Shown here: positions 55,566 to 62,520 of the stretch, piece after piece
How the letters are laid out: every line of letters begins with the position of its first letter
Position numbering within the stretch: the stretch's first letter is position 1
Assembly: GCA_019239825.1 (NCBI GenBank)
Contig: JAFAZK010000030.1
Span: forward strand, 26,162 to 90,161
From: Verrucomicrobiota bacterium
GTDB lineage: Bacteria; Verrucomicrobiota; Verrucomicrobiia; Chthoniobacterales; JAFAMB01
Direction of reading: 5' to 3'
DNA: 64,000 nt
The notes under the pieces: generated by a model
The model's input: only the letters and a program-made list of their open reading frames with translations
Databases searched by the model: none
Told to the model about the DNA's origin: nothing
Translations under genes and position numbers: made by a program

Positions 55566-55850
55566 TGGAGGGGAGCCGCTTTGGATCGCGCCAGAAGATC
55601 CCGTGAGATTCTTTTGGTGCGAGGCAGACCGAATACGGTGTTAAACAAGCGGCTCCCGGAACGTTTCAATGCTTGATGGGTCTACCGGAGCGTTGAACGG
55701 ATCAAGAATCCCCCGAACGCAGCGATAGAACAAAACATCGCGTGCGGTAATTCCCGGGAGCCGCCTGTTTTCTGCACGTTTCCGGCGGGATTAGCGTTGA
55801 GACGAAATTCGCTAGGATAGCGGGATACGAGCTAAAGCGGCTCCCCTCCA
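55566..55850. repeat. Palindromic element, family D, copy 2
   Basis: Outer arms TGGAGGGGAGCCGCTTTGG (from 55566) and CTAAAGCGGCTCCCCTCCA (55832-55850) enclose inner arms TTAAACAAGCGGCTCCCGG (55641) and CGGGAGCCGCCTGTTTT (55755). The outer flanks align with copy 1 (39878-40159) in the same direction. The centre, including ACCGCACGCGATGTTTTG read on the opposite strand, is reversed. The rest of the 422-base gap (55500-55921) is gene-free. Confidence 0.85.
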
Positions 55851-55921
55851 GGCACCTCTGACTGACGCGCCACACCCTGCCAAGCACGAGTACGAGGACG
55901 ATTATGAGCGCCGCCTGGCTC

Positions 55922-56938
55922 CTAGGCTTTAGCTCCAACGGCGGCCACTTCTCCCCCGCCCCGCCGGGCTAAGAAATAAGAACCGACCACTACCAGGGCC
56001 GCTAAAAATTGTGCTACCAGGGTCTCAACTGTCGGGTACACCGAGAACCAGACACCGGCCCAGTCCGGAATACCGCTGAGCCAGTCAATCTTCGTGGTTG
56101 GGATCCAATGCGCGAGCTGCATTTCCTGCGCTTGTTCTCCGACCATCACCAGCAGCACGACGCCGAGGAGAGTCCCGGTCAATACGAGCATCTTCCGATA
56201 GGGAAGCCGGCGATGGGCAACAAAAGTCAGTACACCAACCAAGCCTGAAAAGATCAGGCCAAGGACCGATCCGAAGAGGACGGGCTTCCACCCCATCTTC
56301 AGGTAATAACTCTGCAAGAAGAGAACGACCTCAAATCCTTCGCGATACAACGAGGAAAAGCCAAGAAGCCCGAGGCCCCAGAGCAAGCTGCGCTTGGTAA
56401 TCTGAGCGTTCTTCGCCCCGGCCTGCAGATCGCGTTTCCGCTTGTTGTGGAAACAAATCCATCCTCCCCAATAGACCTTGTGAAAGAACCAATTCATCAC
56501 CACCAGGAGCACGATCACCGCCAGCAACCCGGTAGCCGCCTGCAAATCAAGCGCAGGGATGCTTTGGTTCAGGTCGCTAATGATCCCAACCGCGACGAAC
56601 CAAGTAACGATGGTGACGAGAAAACCGACACCCGCCCCAGTAGCAACGGGCTTCCGGTGCGACTCGCGTTCGCCAACCATATTCGCCATGATCGCGGAGA
56701 GGACCAGGATACATTCCAACCCTTCCCGAAAGACCAGGACAGCAATGTCAAAGATCCCAGAGATACGATTGGTGTTCGAAACGGTCGGGTCCGGGGCGCC
56801 ATGGGCGGCGATCCCCTGCCATACTAATACGGAAGCAACGACCAGCGCTGCCGCGATAAGGAACCAGACCGGCAAACGGACCGCTGATTTTTCGTGGCGT
56901 TCATTACGGACATAAGGGACAGTAAGTTCGCCATTCAT
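55922..56938 (-). CDS. FTR1-family iron permease
   Basis: The 338-residue polytopic protein has the two REGxE motifs of FTR1/EfeU high-affinity iron permeases: FREGLE at residues 70-75 and YREGFE at 198-203, whose glutamates bind ferric iron. It probably imports iron oxidised or presented in the periplasm. EfeO and EfeB partners are not in this window. The ATG at 56938 was chosen; a TTG at 56980 would add 14 residues. Confidence 0.9.
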   Translation of the reverse strand: MNGELTVPYVRNERHEKSAVRLPVWFLIAAALVVASVLVWQGIAAHGAPDPTVSNTNRISGIFDIAVLVFREGLECILVLSAIMANMVGERESHRKPVATGAGVGFLVTIVTWFVAVGIISDLNQSIPALDLQAATGLLAVIVLLVVMNWFFHKVYWGGWICFHNKRKRDLQAGAKNAQITKRSLLWGLGLLGFSSLYREGFEVVLFLQSYYLKMGWKPVLFGSVLGLIFSGLVGVLTFVAHRRLPYRKMLVLTGTLLGVVLLVMVGEQAQEMQLAHWIPTTKIDWLSGIPDWAGVWFSVYPTVETLVAQFLAALVVVGSYFLARRGGGEVAAVGAKA

Positions 56939-57109
56939 GGTCTGTAGTTGAGAATCAATCTCATTAGCGACACGCGTCAACCAGATTTTCGGGGAAAGAT
57001 GGGCAAGTACTGAGTTACGGCACCTTCCGCCGTAGTGACATGAAGGAAGCGCAACAGATAGGACCTATGGGGCCGATAAGACTTATATCGAACGCCGAAC
57101 GCCGAACGT

Positions 57110-58207
57110 CTAACGGTACACTCTCACCGCGCGCTTGGTGATTCCGGTAAAAATCTCCCAAGCGATGGTCCCGGACTTCTGGGCAAGCTCGGAGGCCAGG
57201 ATCTCTTCATCCCCTTGCCGGCCGATGAGCACCACTTCGTCGCCGACGTTTACCTCCGGCAACCCGGACACATCGACCAGGGTTTGATCCATAGTAACTC
57301 TGCCTAGCAGCGGACAACGACGCCCCCGGATTAACACTTCAGCGCCAACATTCGATAAATGCCGCGGAAAACCGTCGCCGTAACCTGCTCCAAGAGTCGC
57401 TACCTTGGTTTCACGACTCGTCGTAAAGGTCCGCCCATAACTCACGGTTCTGCCGGCCTGCAAAGTTCGCACTAGCACCACCCTGGTCTTCAAAGATAGC
57501 ACCGGCCGAAAGAGCGGCTGAAATTCCGGAAGCGGGCAAATCCCATACAGAGCCAACCCAGCCCTCACGACATCTTTCGGTCGTGCCGTATCACCAAAAC
57601 GCAAGACACCAGCGCTATTGAGGACAGTCCGGGGCAAAGTCCCGGAAAGCTCTAGGGCCTCTCGACGAAACCGGTCGATTTGATCCGCCGTGTATTGGCG
57701 GTCCTCGTCGGCAACCGGAAGGTGCGTAGAAAGAGTGGTAACCCGTATCTCAGGGAGCTGAGCTAGCTGGCGAAATTCTTCAGCGGCCTCTCCGTTCCAG
57801 AGGCCGATCCGGCCCATGCCGGTATCGAACACAAAATGAACATCCAGCGGTGGACCGGTCACCAACTCCGCCAAGCGACGTCCCTCCTCAGCGGTCGAAA
57901 GAGTTGGGATAAATCGCTCCCGAACAATGATGGGTAGTTCCTCGGAAATAGCGGGACCGAGGATCATGACCGGGGTCTTAACGCCCGCGCACCTGATACC
58001 TTCGGCTTCGGTAGCGTTGGCCACCGCCAAGAAGTCGACTTGATCCCTTAGAGCAACGGCTACTGCCGGCAAACCGTGACCGTAAGCATCTGCCTTAATT
58101 ACTGCCGCGAACTGCACCCCGGCAGAAACCTTATCCTTTAATTGTGCCAGATTCGACGCAAAACCGCCAAGGTCGATTTCAGCCCAACAGCGACAGGGAG
58201 GATTCAT
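57110..58207 (-). CDS. alr: Alanine racemase
   Basis: The 365-residue PLP enzyme makes D-alanine for peptidoglycan. The Schiff-base lysine is K38 in AAVIKADAYGHG. The second catalytic residue is the Tyr in TLGAGYGDGFPRHLSN, and GRVTMDQTLVDVS is conserved as well. The ATG at 58207 (MNPPCRCWAEIDL) matches the usual start; the ATG at 58222 is less likely. Downstream the words CGAACGCCGAACGCCGAACG are seen at 57091-57110. Confidence 0.95.
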   Translation of the reverse strand: MNPPCRCWAEIDLGGFASNLAQLKDKVSAGVQFAAVIKADAYGHGLPAVAVALRDQVDFLAVANATEAEGIRCAGVKTPVMILGPAISEELPIIVRERFIPTLSTAEEGRRLAELVTGPPLDVHFVFDTGMGRIGLWNGEAAEEFRQLAQLPEIRVTTLSTHLPVADEDRQYTADQIDRFRREALELSGTLPRTVLNSAGVLRFGDTARPKDVVRAGLALYGICPLPEFQPLFRPVLSLKTRVVLVRTLQAGRTVSYGRTFTTSRETKVATLGAGYGDGFPRHLSNVGAEVLIRGRRCPLLGRVTMDQTLVDVSGLPEVNVGDEVVLIGRQGDEEILASELAQKSGTIAWEIFTGITKRAVRVYR

Positions 58208-58303
58208 GCAGGAGAATGACAAATGACAAACGACCGATCACAAATAAATACCGGCTGATCCGGTTGGAAAAGGTTAAGCCCTTCCGTGCCAATCTGGCGA
58301 TCG

Positions 58304-58750
58304 TTATTTCTTACGCCGCGATAACCAAAGGAACCCGGTAACCGCCAACAACGCCAAGTTCCGAATCAAGGGCCAGAGCGTCCCGGTGTTTTCGATAGAT
58401 CGCCCGAAACAACCGCAATCGATGCTCAAACCTCGGACGATAGCGCTAAGCAAAGCGCCGGAAAATATCGTCAGCAGAATCGCCACCCACACTAGCGCTC
58501 CGCTCTCCCATCGACCGAGTAGGAGACTCATTCCCACGCACAACTCCAACGCAGGAAGGAAAACAGATAATACAGCGGTCGCCGGCCACGGCGTTAGCTG
58601 ATAATTCGCGATTTGCTGGGCAAACGAGCTCGGATCTATCAGCTTGGTAATAGCGGCGAATAAGAAGAGAGCTGCAATCGCCACCCGCAGTAACAAGCGG
58701 CCGATGCGTAACATCGGCCGGCTGGCGATCGATTGGCTTACCGTGCTCAT
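58304..58750 (-). CDS. MauE/DoxX-family membrane protein
   Basis: The 148-residue protein has four hydrophobic helices and the family pattern LLRVAIAALFLFAAITKLIDPSSFAQQI, with a CGCFG motif (SIDCGCFGRSIE). MauE/DoxX relatives with this cysteine pair are linked to thiol redox or disulphide chemistry. Its ATG overlaps the stop of the rhodanese gene by four bases (ATGA), so the two are translationally coupled. The upstream ATG at 58780 is less likely. Confidence 0.85.
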   Translation of the reverse strand: MSTVSQSIASRPMLRIGRLLLRVAIAALFLFAAITKLIDPSSFAQQIANYQLTPWPATAVLSVFLPALELCVGMSLLLGRWESGALVWVAILLTIFSGALLSAIVRGLSIDCGCFGRSIENTGTLWPLIRNLALLAVTGFLWLSRRKK

Positions 58751-59169
58751 GGGCGGTTCTGCTGCTTCCAAGCTTCCCAACCTCCCTCTAGAAAATAAGT
58801 CTCATCGACGCCGCTACCCTTTAGTTTAGCTGCGATCTCGCGACTCAATTGACAGGACATTGCGCTGCAGTAGACCACGACTCGTTGACCCGGATTATAA
58901 CGGTCGAGAAACTTGGGGAATTCTTCGTTCCAATTCTCAAAGTTTAAACAAACGGCATCTGGGATATGCTCCGAGGCAAACTCCGATTCAGAACGCGCGT
59001 CCACCCATAAAATGTTCCCTGCCCATGGTTCCGTCTGAGCCAGCGTGACCTCATTTGGATCTCGAGGGGGCGCTAAGAACGGGGGCCGCTTTGGATGAAC
59101 CGCGGCCGTCGCGCCTGCTAACCCGACCGCGATCAACAAGATCATTCCAGCCTGCCGCAAGGCCGTCAT
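58747..59169 (-). CDS. Exported rhodanese-domain protein
   Basis: The 140-residue protein has an N-terminal hydrophobic signal or anchor (residues 8-23) and a rhodanese fold with WVDARSESEFASEHIPDAV and the active-site loop YCSAMSCQLS, catalytic C101 with a second Cys at 106. It probably handles persulphide or thiol groups in the periplasm. It overlaps both neighbours (ATGA at each junction), forming a DUF1573-rhodanese-MauE trio. Confidence 0.88.
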   Translation of the reverse strand: MTALRQAGMILLIAVGLAGATAAVHPKRPPFLAPPRDPNEVTLAQTEPWAGNILWVDARSESEFASEHIPDAVCLNFENWNEEFPKFLDRYNPGQRVVVYCSAMSCQLSREIAAKLKGSGVDETYFLEGGWEAWKQQNRP

Positions 59170-59810
59170 TTGACCTTGGCATAAGCGTAATAGGTTTGCG
59201 GGTTGTCTGAAGGATAATCGGTCCTAATTAACAAAGTGGCCATCTCCGGACGTGAGGTGTCTTTTGGGGTGACGTGTACCTCGAGCTCTACGCCCGGATG
59301 AACTTCGCTTACGTCTACTTTGATATCCGGATTGTCGGAATCGACTTTTAACAGCTTAATCGGGAATCCATCAGTGACCTTGATATAGATAGTCTTTGGC
59401 TTAGGACTTTCGCCTACTCCCCACATCACGAAGGTCGGTTTCATCACCAGCGGCTCTGGGATGTCTGCTATCAGACGCAATATCGTCGGCGTTTTCGGAT
59501 TCTGCTTCGTGGTCACCAAGATCGACTTTTCCTGATGCCCGGTTCTGCTGCCGATGTCCATCCGAGCCACGATTTGTCCGGACTCCCCGGGCGCATATTC
59601 ATTCTTAGTCAAAGCCGCCGTCGTACATCCGCAAGAAGTATGGACATTGTCGATCGAAATCGGGGTCGTTCCGGTATTTGTGAACCTGTAAGTGGCCACA
59701 ACCTCGCGGTCGCCCGGTTTCGATTTCAGGCTTTGCTCCACGGTATCCCATTTCAATTGAGCAAAAGCAGGTATCGCCAGGAATAGGCTTAGCAGCAAGG
59801 AGAGACGCAT
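59166..59810 (-). CDS. DUF1573-domain exported protein
   Basis: The 214-residue protein has a Sec signal (MRLSLLLSLFLAIPAFA) and a DUF1573 immunoglobulin-like domain marked by NVHTSCGCTTAALTK and the FTNTG motif (YRFTNTGTTPISI). The function of DUF1573 is not settled; the cysteine pair may interact with thiol chemistry of its operon partners. The ATG at 59810 places the signal correctly. It is followed by the rhodanese gene with a four-base overlap. Confidence 0.87.
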   Translation of the reverse strand: MRLSLLLSLFLAIPAFAQLKWDTVEQSLKSKPGDREVVATYRFTNTGTTPISIDNVHTSCGCTTAALTKNEYAPGESGQIVARMDIGSRTGHQEKSILVTTKQNPKTPTILRLIADIPEPLVMKPTFVMWGVGESPKPKTIYIKVTDGFPIKLLKVDSDNPDIKVDVSEVHPGVELEVHVTPKDTSRPEMATLLIRTDYPSDNPQTYYAYAKVK

Positions 59811-60004
59811 GAGGAAAAGAGAAATGACAGATAACAAATGGCAAATGACAAATTGTCAAGCAAGCCGCAAAGAGAAGGCGATGGTCCGGTGTATGCTGTC
59901 GAAAGCCGGGTAAACGTCCTTCGCAGAAAAGTGATAGCAGTTAAAACTATACGATCCTAAGAGGCCGAATCGGTTTATTCTTCGCACCCGTTTTCCTTCC
60001 ACCC

Positions 60005-60640
60005 ATGGGCAAATTCTTCGTCGCGCTAGATTTTTTAGTTAACCTGGGTGGTCCATTCCTGGTCTATCAGTTAGCCGCAGGATACATGTCAGAAACCGCG
60101 GCGCTCATGCTTTCGTCAGCGCCGCCCATTCTTTGGAGTATCGGACAACTGATTTGGAGCCGGAAACTCGACGCCCTCAGCCTATTGGTGATCGCCGGAA
60201 TCGCGTTGTCGTTGGTCGCTACTCTCTTAGGCGGTAGTCCACGTTTGCTCTTGATTCGCGAATCGTTTATCACCGGAATCTTCGGTCTGGTTTTTCTAGG
60301 ATCACTGCTCTTCCCTAAGCCTTTGCTGTTCTACCTCGCGAAAACGACCGTCGCCAAACAGGGGATGAAAGAAGAGGTGTTCGAGTCCAACTGGTCGATT
60401 CCAGGTTTCCGTTCCACCTTCTATTTGATGACGGTCGTCTGGGGAGCCGGTCTCCTGTGCGAAGCGACGCTGAAGATCGTTTTGGCGTTTACCATGCAAA
60501 CCGGGTTGTTCCTCGTGGTTTCGCCGATAATCAGTTACAGCATTTACTTCGGCCTGTTGGGTTGGTCGATTTGGTACGGCAACCAACGGAGAAAACTCGG
60601 GGAACGTTTAGCCGCAGCAGCCCAGACCTCCGTCAGATGA
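60005..60640 (+). CDS. VC0807-family membrane protein
   Basis: The 211-residue protein has about six hydrophobic helices and the VC0807-type pattern: ALDFLVNLGGPFLVYQL, SSAPPILWSIGQLIW and GGSPRLLLIRESFITGIFGL. The biochemical role of this family is unknown. It is divergent from the DUF1573 operon; the 194-base gap between them starts with ATGACAGATAACAAATGGCA words near 59824. Confidence 0.8.
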   Translation: MGKFFVALDFLVNLGGPFLVYQLAAGYMSETAALMLSSAPPILWSIGQLIWSRKLDALSLLVIAGIALSLVATLLGGSPRLLLIRESFITGIFGLVFLGSLLFPKPLLFYLAKTTVAKQGMKEEVFESNWSIPGFRSTFYLMTVVWGAGLLCEATLKIVLAFTMQTGLFLVVSPIISYSIYFGLLGWSIWYGNQRRKLGERLAAAAQTSVR

Positions 60641-60759
60641 AAAGACGATAACCCTCACTCACGGCCGCCGCGGAAGGCTCGCTCATGCGGAACCACCTAA
60701 AACGCAGAACTTAAAACCTAAAACTTATAACCTCATCTGTGCTACCTTTCCCTGGCGGT

Positions 60760-61140
60760 ATGTACCAGATTGTTTTCAACGAGATCAGCGCGGCGGAGAT
60801 GGCTAAGATTCCGAAAAAGCTGCAGCTGGAGTTGCTGGCTGAATTTCAGTTTTTGCCAGAAAATCTCGACCATCTGGATTCGAAAGCCTTTGGCGTCATT
60901 GAACGAGAAGGTAAAAAACTCTACCGGTATCGAGCCAGCGATTATCGAATCTACTTCGCTCGGACAGCAGAAGGCATCTTGGTCCACCGGGTCCTGCACA
61001 AGAATACCATCGGCGATTTTCTCTTCCGATCGAAGCTGCCATTGGCCGAGGATGAACAGTTGGAACAAAGCACCGGCTTTTGGAAGTTGATCGAGGAAGG
61101 GGAACGCACGAACGAGCGCGAGCGCCGGGAACGCGCGTGA
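60760..61140 (+). CDS. RelE/ParE-superfamily toxin-like protein, orphan
   Basis: The 126-residue protein resembles RelE/ParE-type toxins: a helical start (NEISAAEMAKIPKKLQLELL) and the beta-core segment LYRYRASDYRIYFAR, followed by VHRVLHKNTIGDFLF. No antitoxin-like gene is adjacent. The C-terminus (about 25 residues, RTNERERRER at the end) is charged and partly encoded by repeat words. A GTG at 60739 is an alternative start. Whether it is active as an RNase or gyrase poison cannot be told. Confidence 0.7.
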   Translation: MYQIVFNEISAAEMAKIPKKLQLELLAEFQFLPENLDHLDSKAFGVIEREGKKLYRYRASDYRIYFARTAEGILVHRVLHKNTIGDFLFRSKLPLAEDEQLEQSTGFWKLIEEGERTNERERRERA

Positions 61141-61160
61141 ACGCCGGGAACGGACGCGAC

Positions 61161-61598
61161 TCAACTTAGCAAGCGCATTTTGTATGCGTGCGTGGACTCT
61201 TCCACGACAATGAAGCCAAGCCGTTCATAAAGGCGTCGAGCTGGATTAACCTTCCGTACGTGTAAACTTAAAGACGCCCCTTCGGTTAAGGCTTCGTCAA
61301 TCACCGATCGTATCAGCTGAGAGCCGAGGCCTTGACCTTGAAACGCCGGCCTTAACTGAATCTGGATCAGATACCAATCCTTCCCGTCACGGGCGACTTT
61401 CAACAGGCCAACTGCCTCGCCGGCGAGCTGGACGATCCGGGCACAATCAAATCGGAAAAGAATCCGTTGCAAAAGCTCTTCTGTAGAGGGCGTTAGACCC
61501 GAGGCAATTACATAAGGGTTCATTGTTTGCTGGCGCAGATCCAGCAAGAACGGCATGTCCCCTTGGTTAGCCGGGCGCAACGTAACCTCGGATTGCAT
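61161..61598 (-). CDS. GNAT-family N-acetyltransferase
   Basis: The 145-residue protein has the GNAT fold with acetyl-CoA-binding motif A, LRPAFQGQGLGSQLI, and motif B NPARRLYERLGFIVVEE. The substrate is unknown. Its start abuts the HAD gene stop with no gap (61598/61599), indicating an operon of at least two genes. Confidence 0.88.
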   Translation of the reverse strand: MQSEVTLRPANQGDMPFLLDLRQQTMNPYVIASGLTPSTEELLQRILFRFDCARIVQLAGEAVGLLKVARDGKDWYLIQIQLRPAFQGQGLGSQLIRSVIDEALTEGASLSLHVRKVNPARRLYERLGFIVVEESTHAYKMRLLS

Positions 61599-62249
61599 TC
61601 AGAAATCCACGTAGTTCCGCAATTCTGTGCGCAGCGACTCGGGACTCTTAAAGACGATACCCTCGATACCGAGTTGAGACGCTCCTGAAACGTTTACCAG
61701 GGAATCATCGACGAAAACAACCTGTTCCGGATTAACGCTGAGGGCATTCAATACCTTCTTAAACGCCTCTACACTAGGCTTGGCGTCTCCCAGCAAATGA
61801 GAAGCGAAAATTGTCGGGAACAGCTGAGGAAAACGGTAGTGCTTGGGATCAGTTAGCAGATCCCAATGCAGGGCCATCGTGTTAGTGAACGCCGCGATCG
61901 CAACCTGCTTTCTCAGTTGATCCAGGAGCGCCAACATCTCGGGTCTCTCGGGCCCAAGCATGCTCTCACGAAGTCGCTGAACCGTTTCCAAGGGCACTGG
62001 GCGTTTACAGCCATTCTGAAAAGCGAGCAGATATTCGTCCGCGCTGATTGCGCCAATCATTGCTTTTTCCGTAACGGAAAGAACCTCGCCAGTGTAGCCG
62101 GATCGAGTCAGCTCCGAGAAAGTACCTGGGTCCATCAAGAATTCCGACTCGAGCGTGCTTCGCGCATCGTGGAAATCGAGATCGATTATCACGCCGCCGA
62201 CATCGAACAAGACGAGCGTCGTTTTATCCTTGGTTGAAGTCCCTTGCAT
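61599..62249 (-). CDS. HAD-superfamily hydrolase, YihX-like
   Basis: The 216-residue protein has HAD motif I LFDVGGVI (nucleophile D16; the second Asp of the usual DxD is Gly, as in YihX-like members), a helical cap, motif II AAFTNT, motif III lysine in LGDAKPSVEAF, and motif IV VFVDDSLVNVSGA. A phosphatase acting on a sugar phosphate or similar is likely. It precedes the GNAT gene. Confidence 0.88.
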   Translation of the reverse strand: MQGTSTKDKTTLVLFDVGGVIIDLDFHDARSTLESEFLMDPGTFSELTRSGYTGEVLSVTEKAMIGAISADEYLLAFQNGCKRPVPLETVQRLRESMLGPERPEMLALLDQLRKQVAIAAFTNTMALHWDLLTDPKHYRFPQLFPTIFASHLLGDAKPSVEAFKKVLNALSVNPEQVVFVDDSLVNVSGASQLGIEGIVFKSPESLRTELRNYVDF

Positions 62250-62261
62250 GTTTCTTTCGGA

Positions 62262-62447
62262 TCAGCCTTGTTTATGGATCAACGTTTCAAAGATCGACTC
62301 TAACCGGGTAAACCTCTCAACATCAATCTTCGGCTGGTCCTCTTTATTAAAGCGCTGTCCCAGTTCACTCATGAAATCGGCGTAGAACAACAGGGTATAA
62401 GCGTCTACGACCTGTCGCAGTTGGTTACTAAGTCCGAGTAAATCCAT
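62262..62447 (-). CDS. Small protein of unknown function upstream of the HAD gene
   Basis: This 61-residue frame begins MDLLGLSNQLRQVVDAYTLL and ends ESIFETLIHKQG. It is helical in appearance, starts with ATG, and ends 12 bases before the HAD start on the same strand, so it may open that operon. No family is recognised and length alone does not prove coding. Confidence 0.45.
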   Translation of the reverse strand: MDLLGLSNQLRQVVDAYTLLFYADFMSELGQRFNKEDQPKIDVERFTRLESIFETLIHKQG

Positions 62448-62520
62448 CCCAAGCTCGACATAGTCTGGATTTTATCGTCAAGTTACACACCTTCGCTTTC
62501 TATCACCGCATTTCCTTAGA

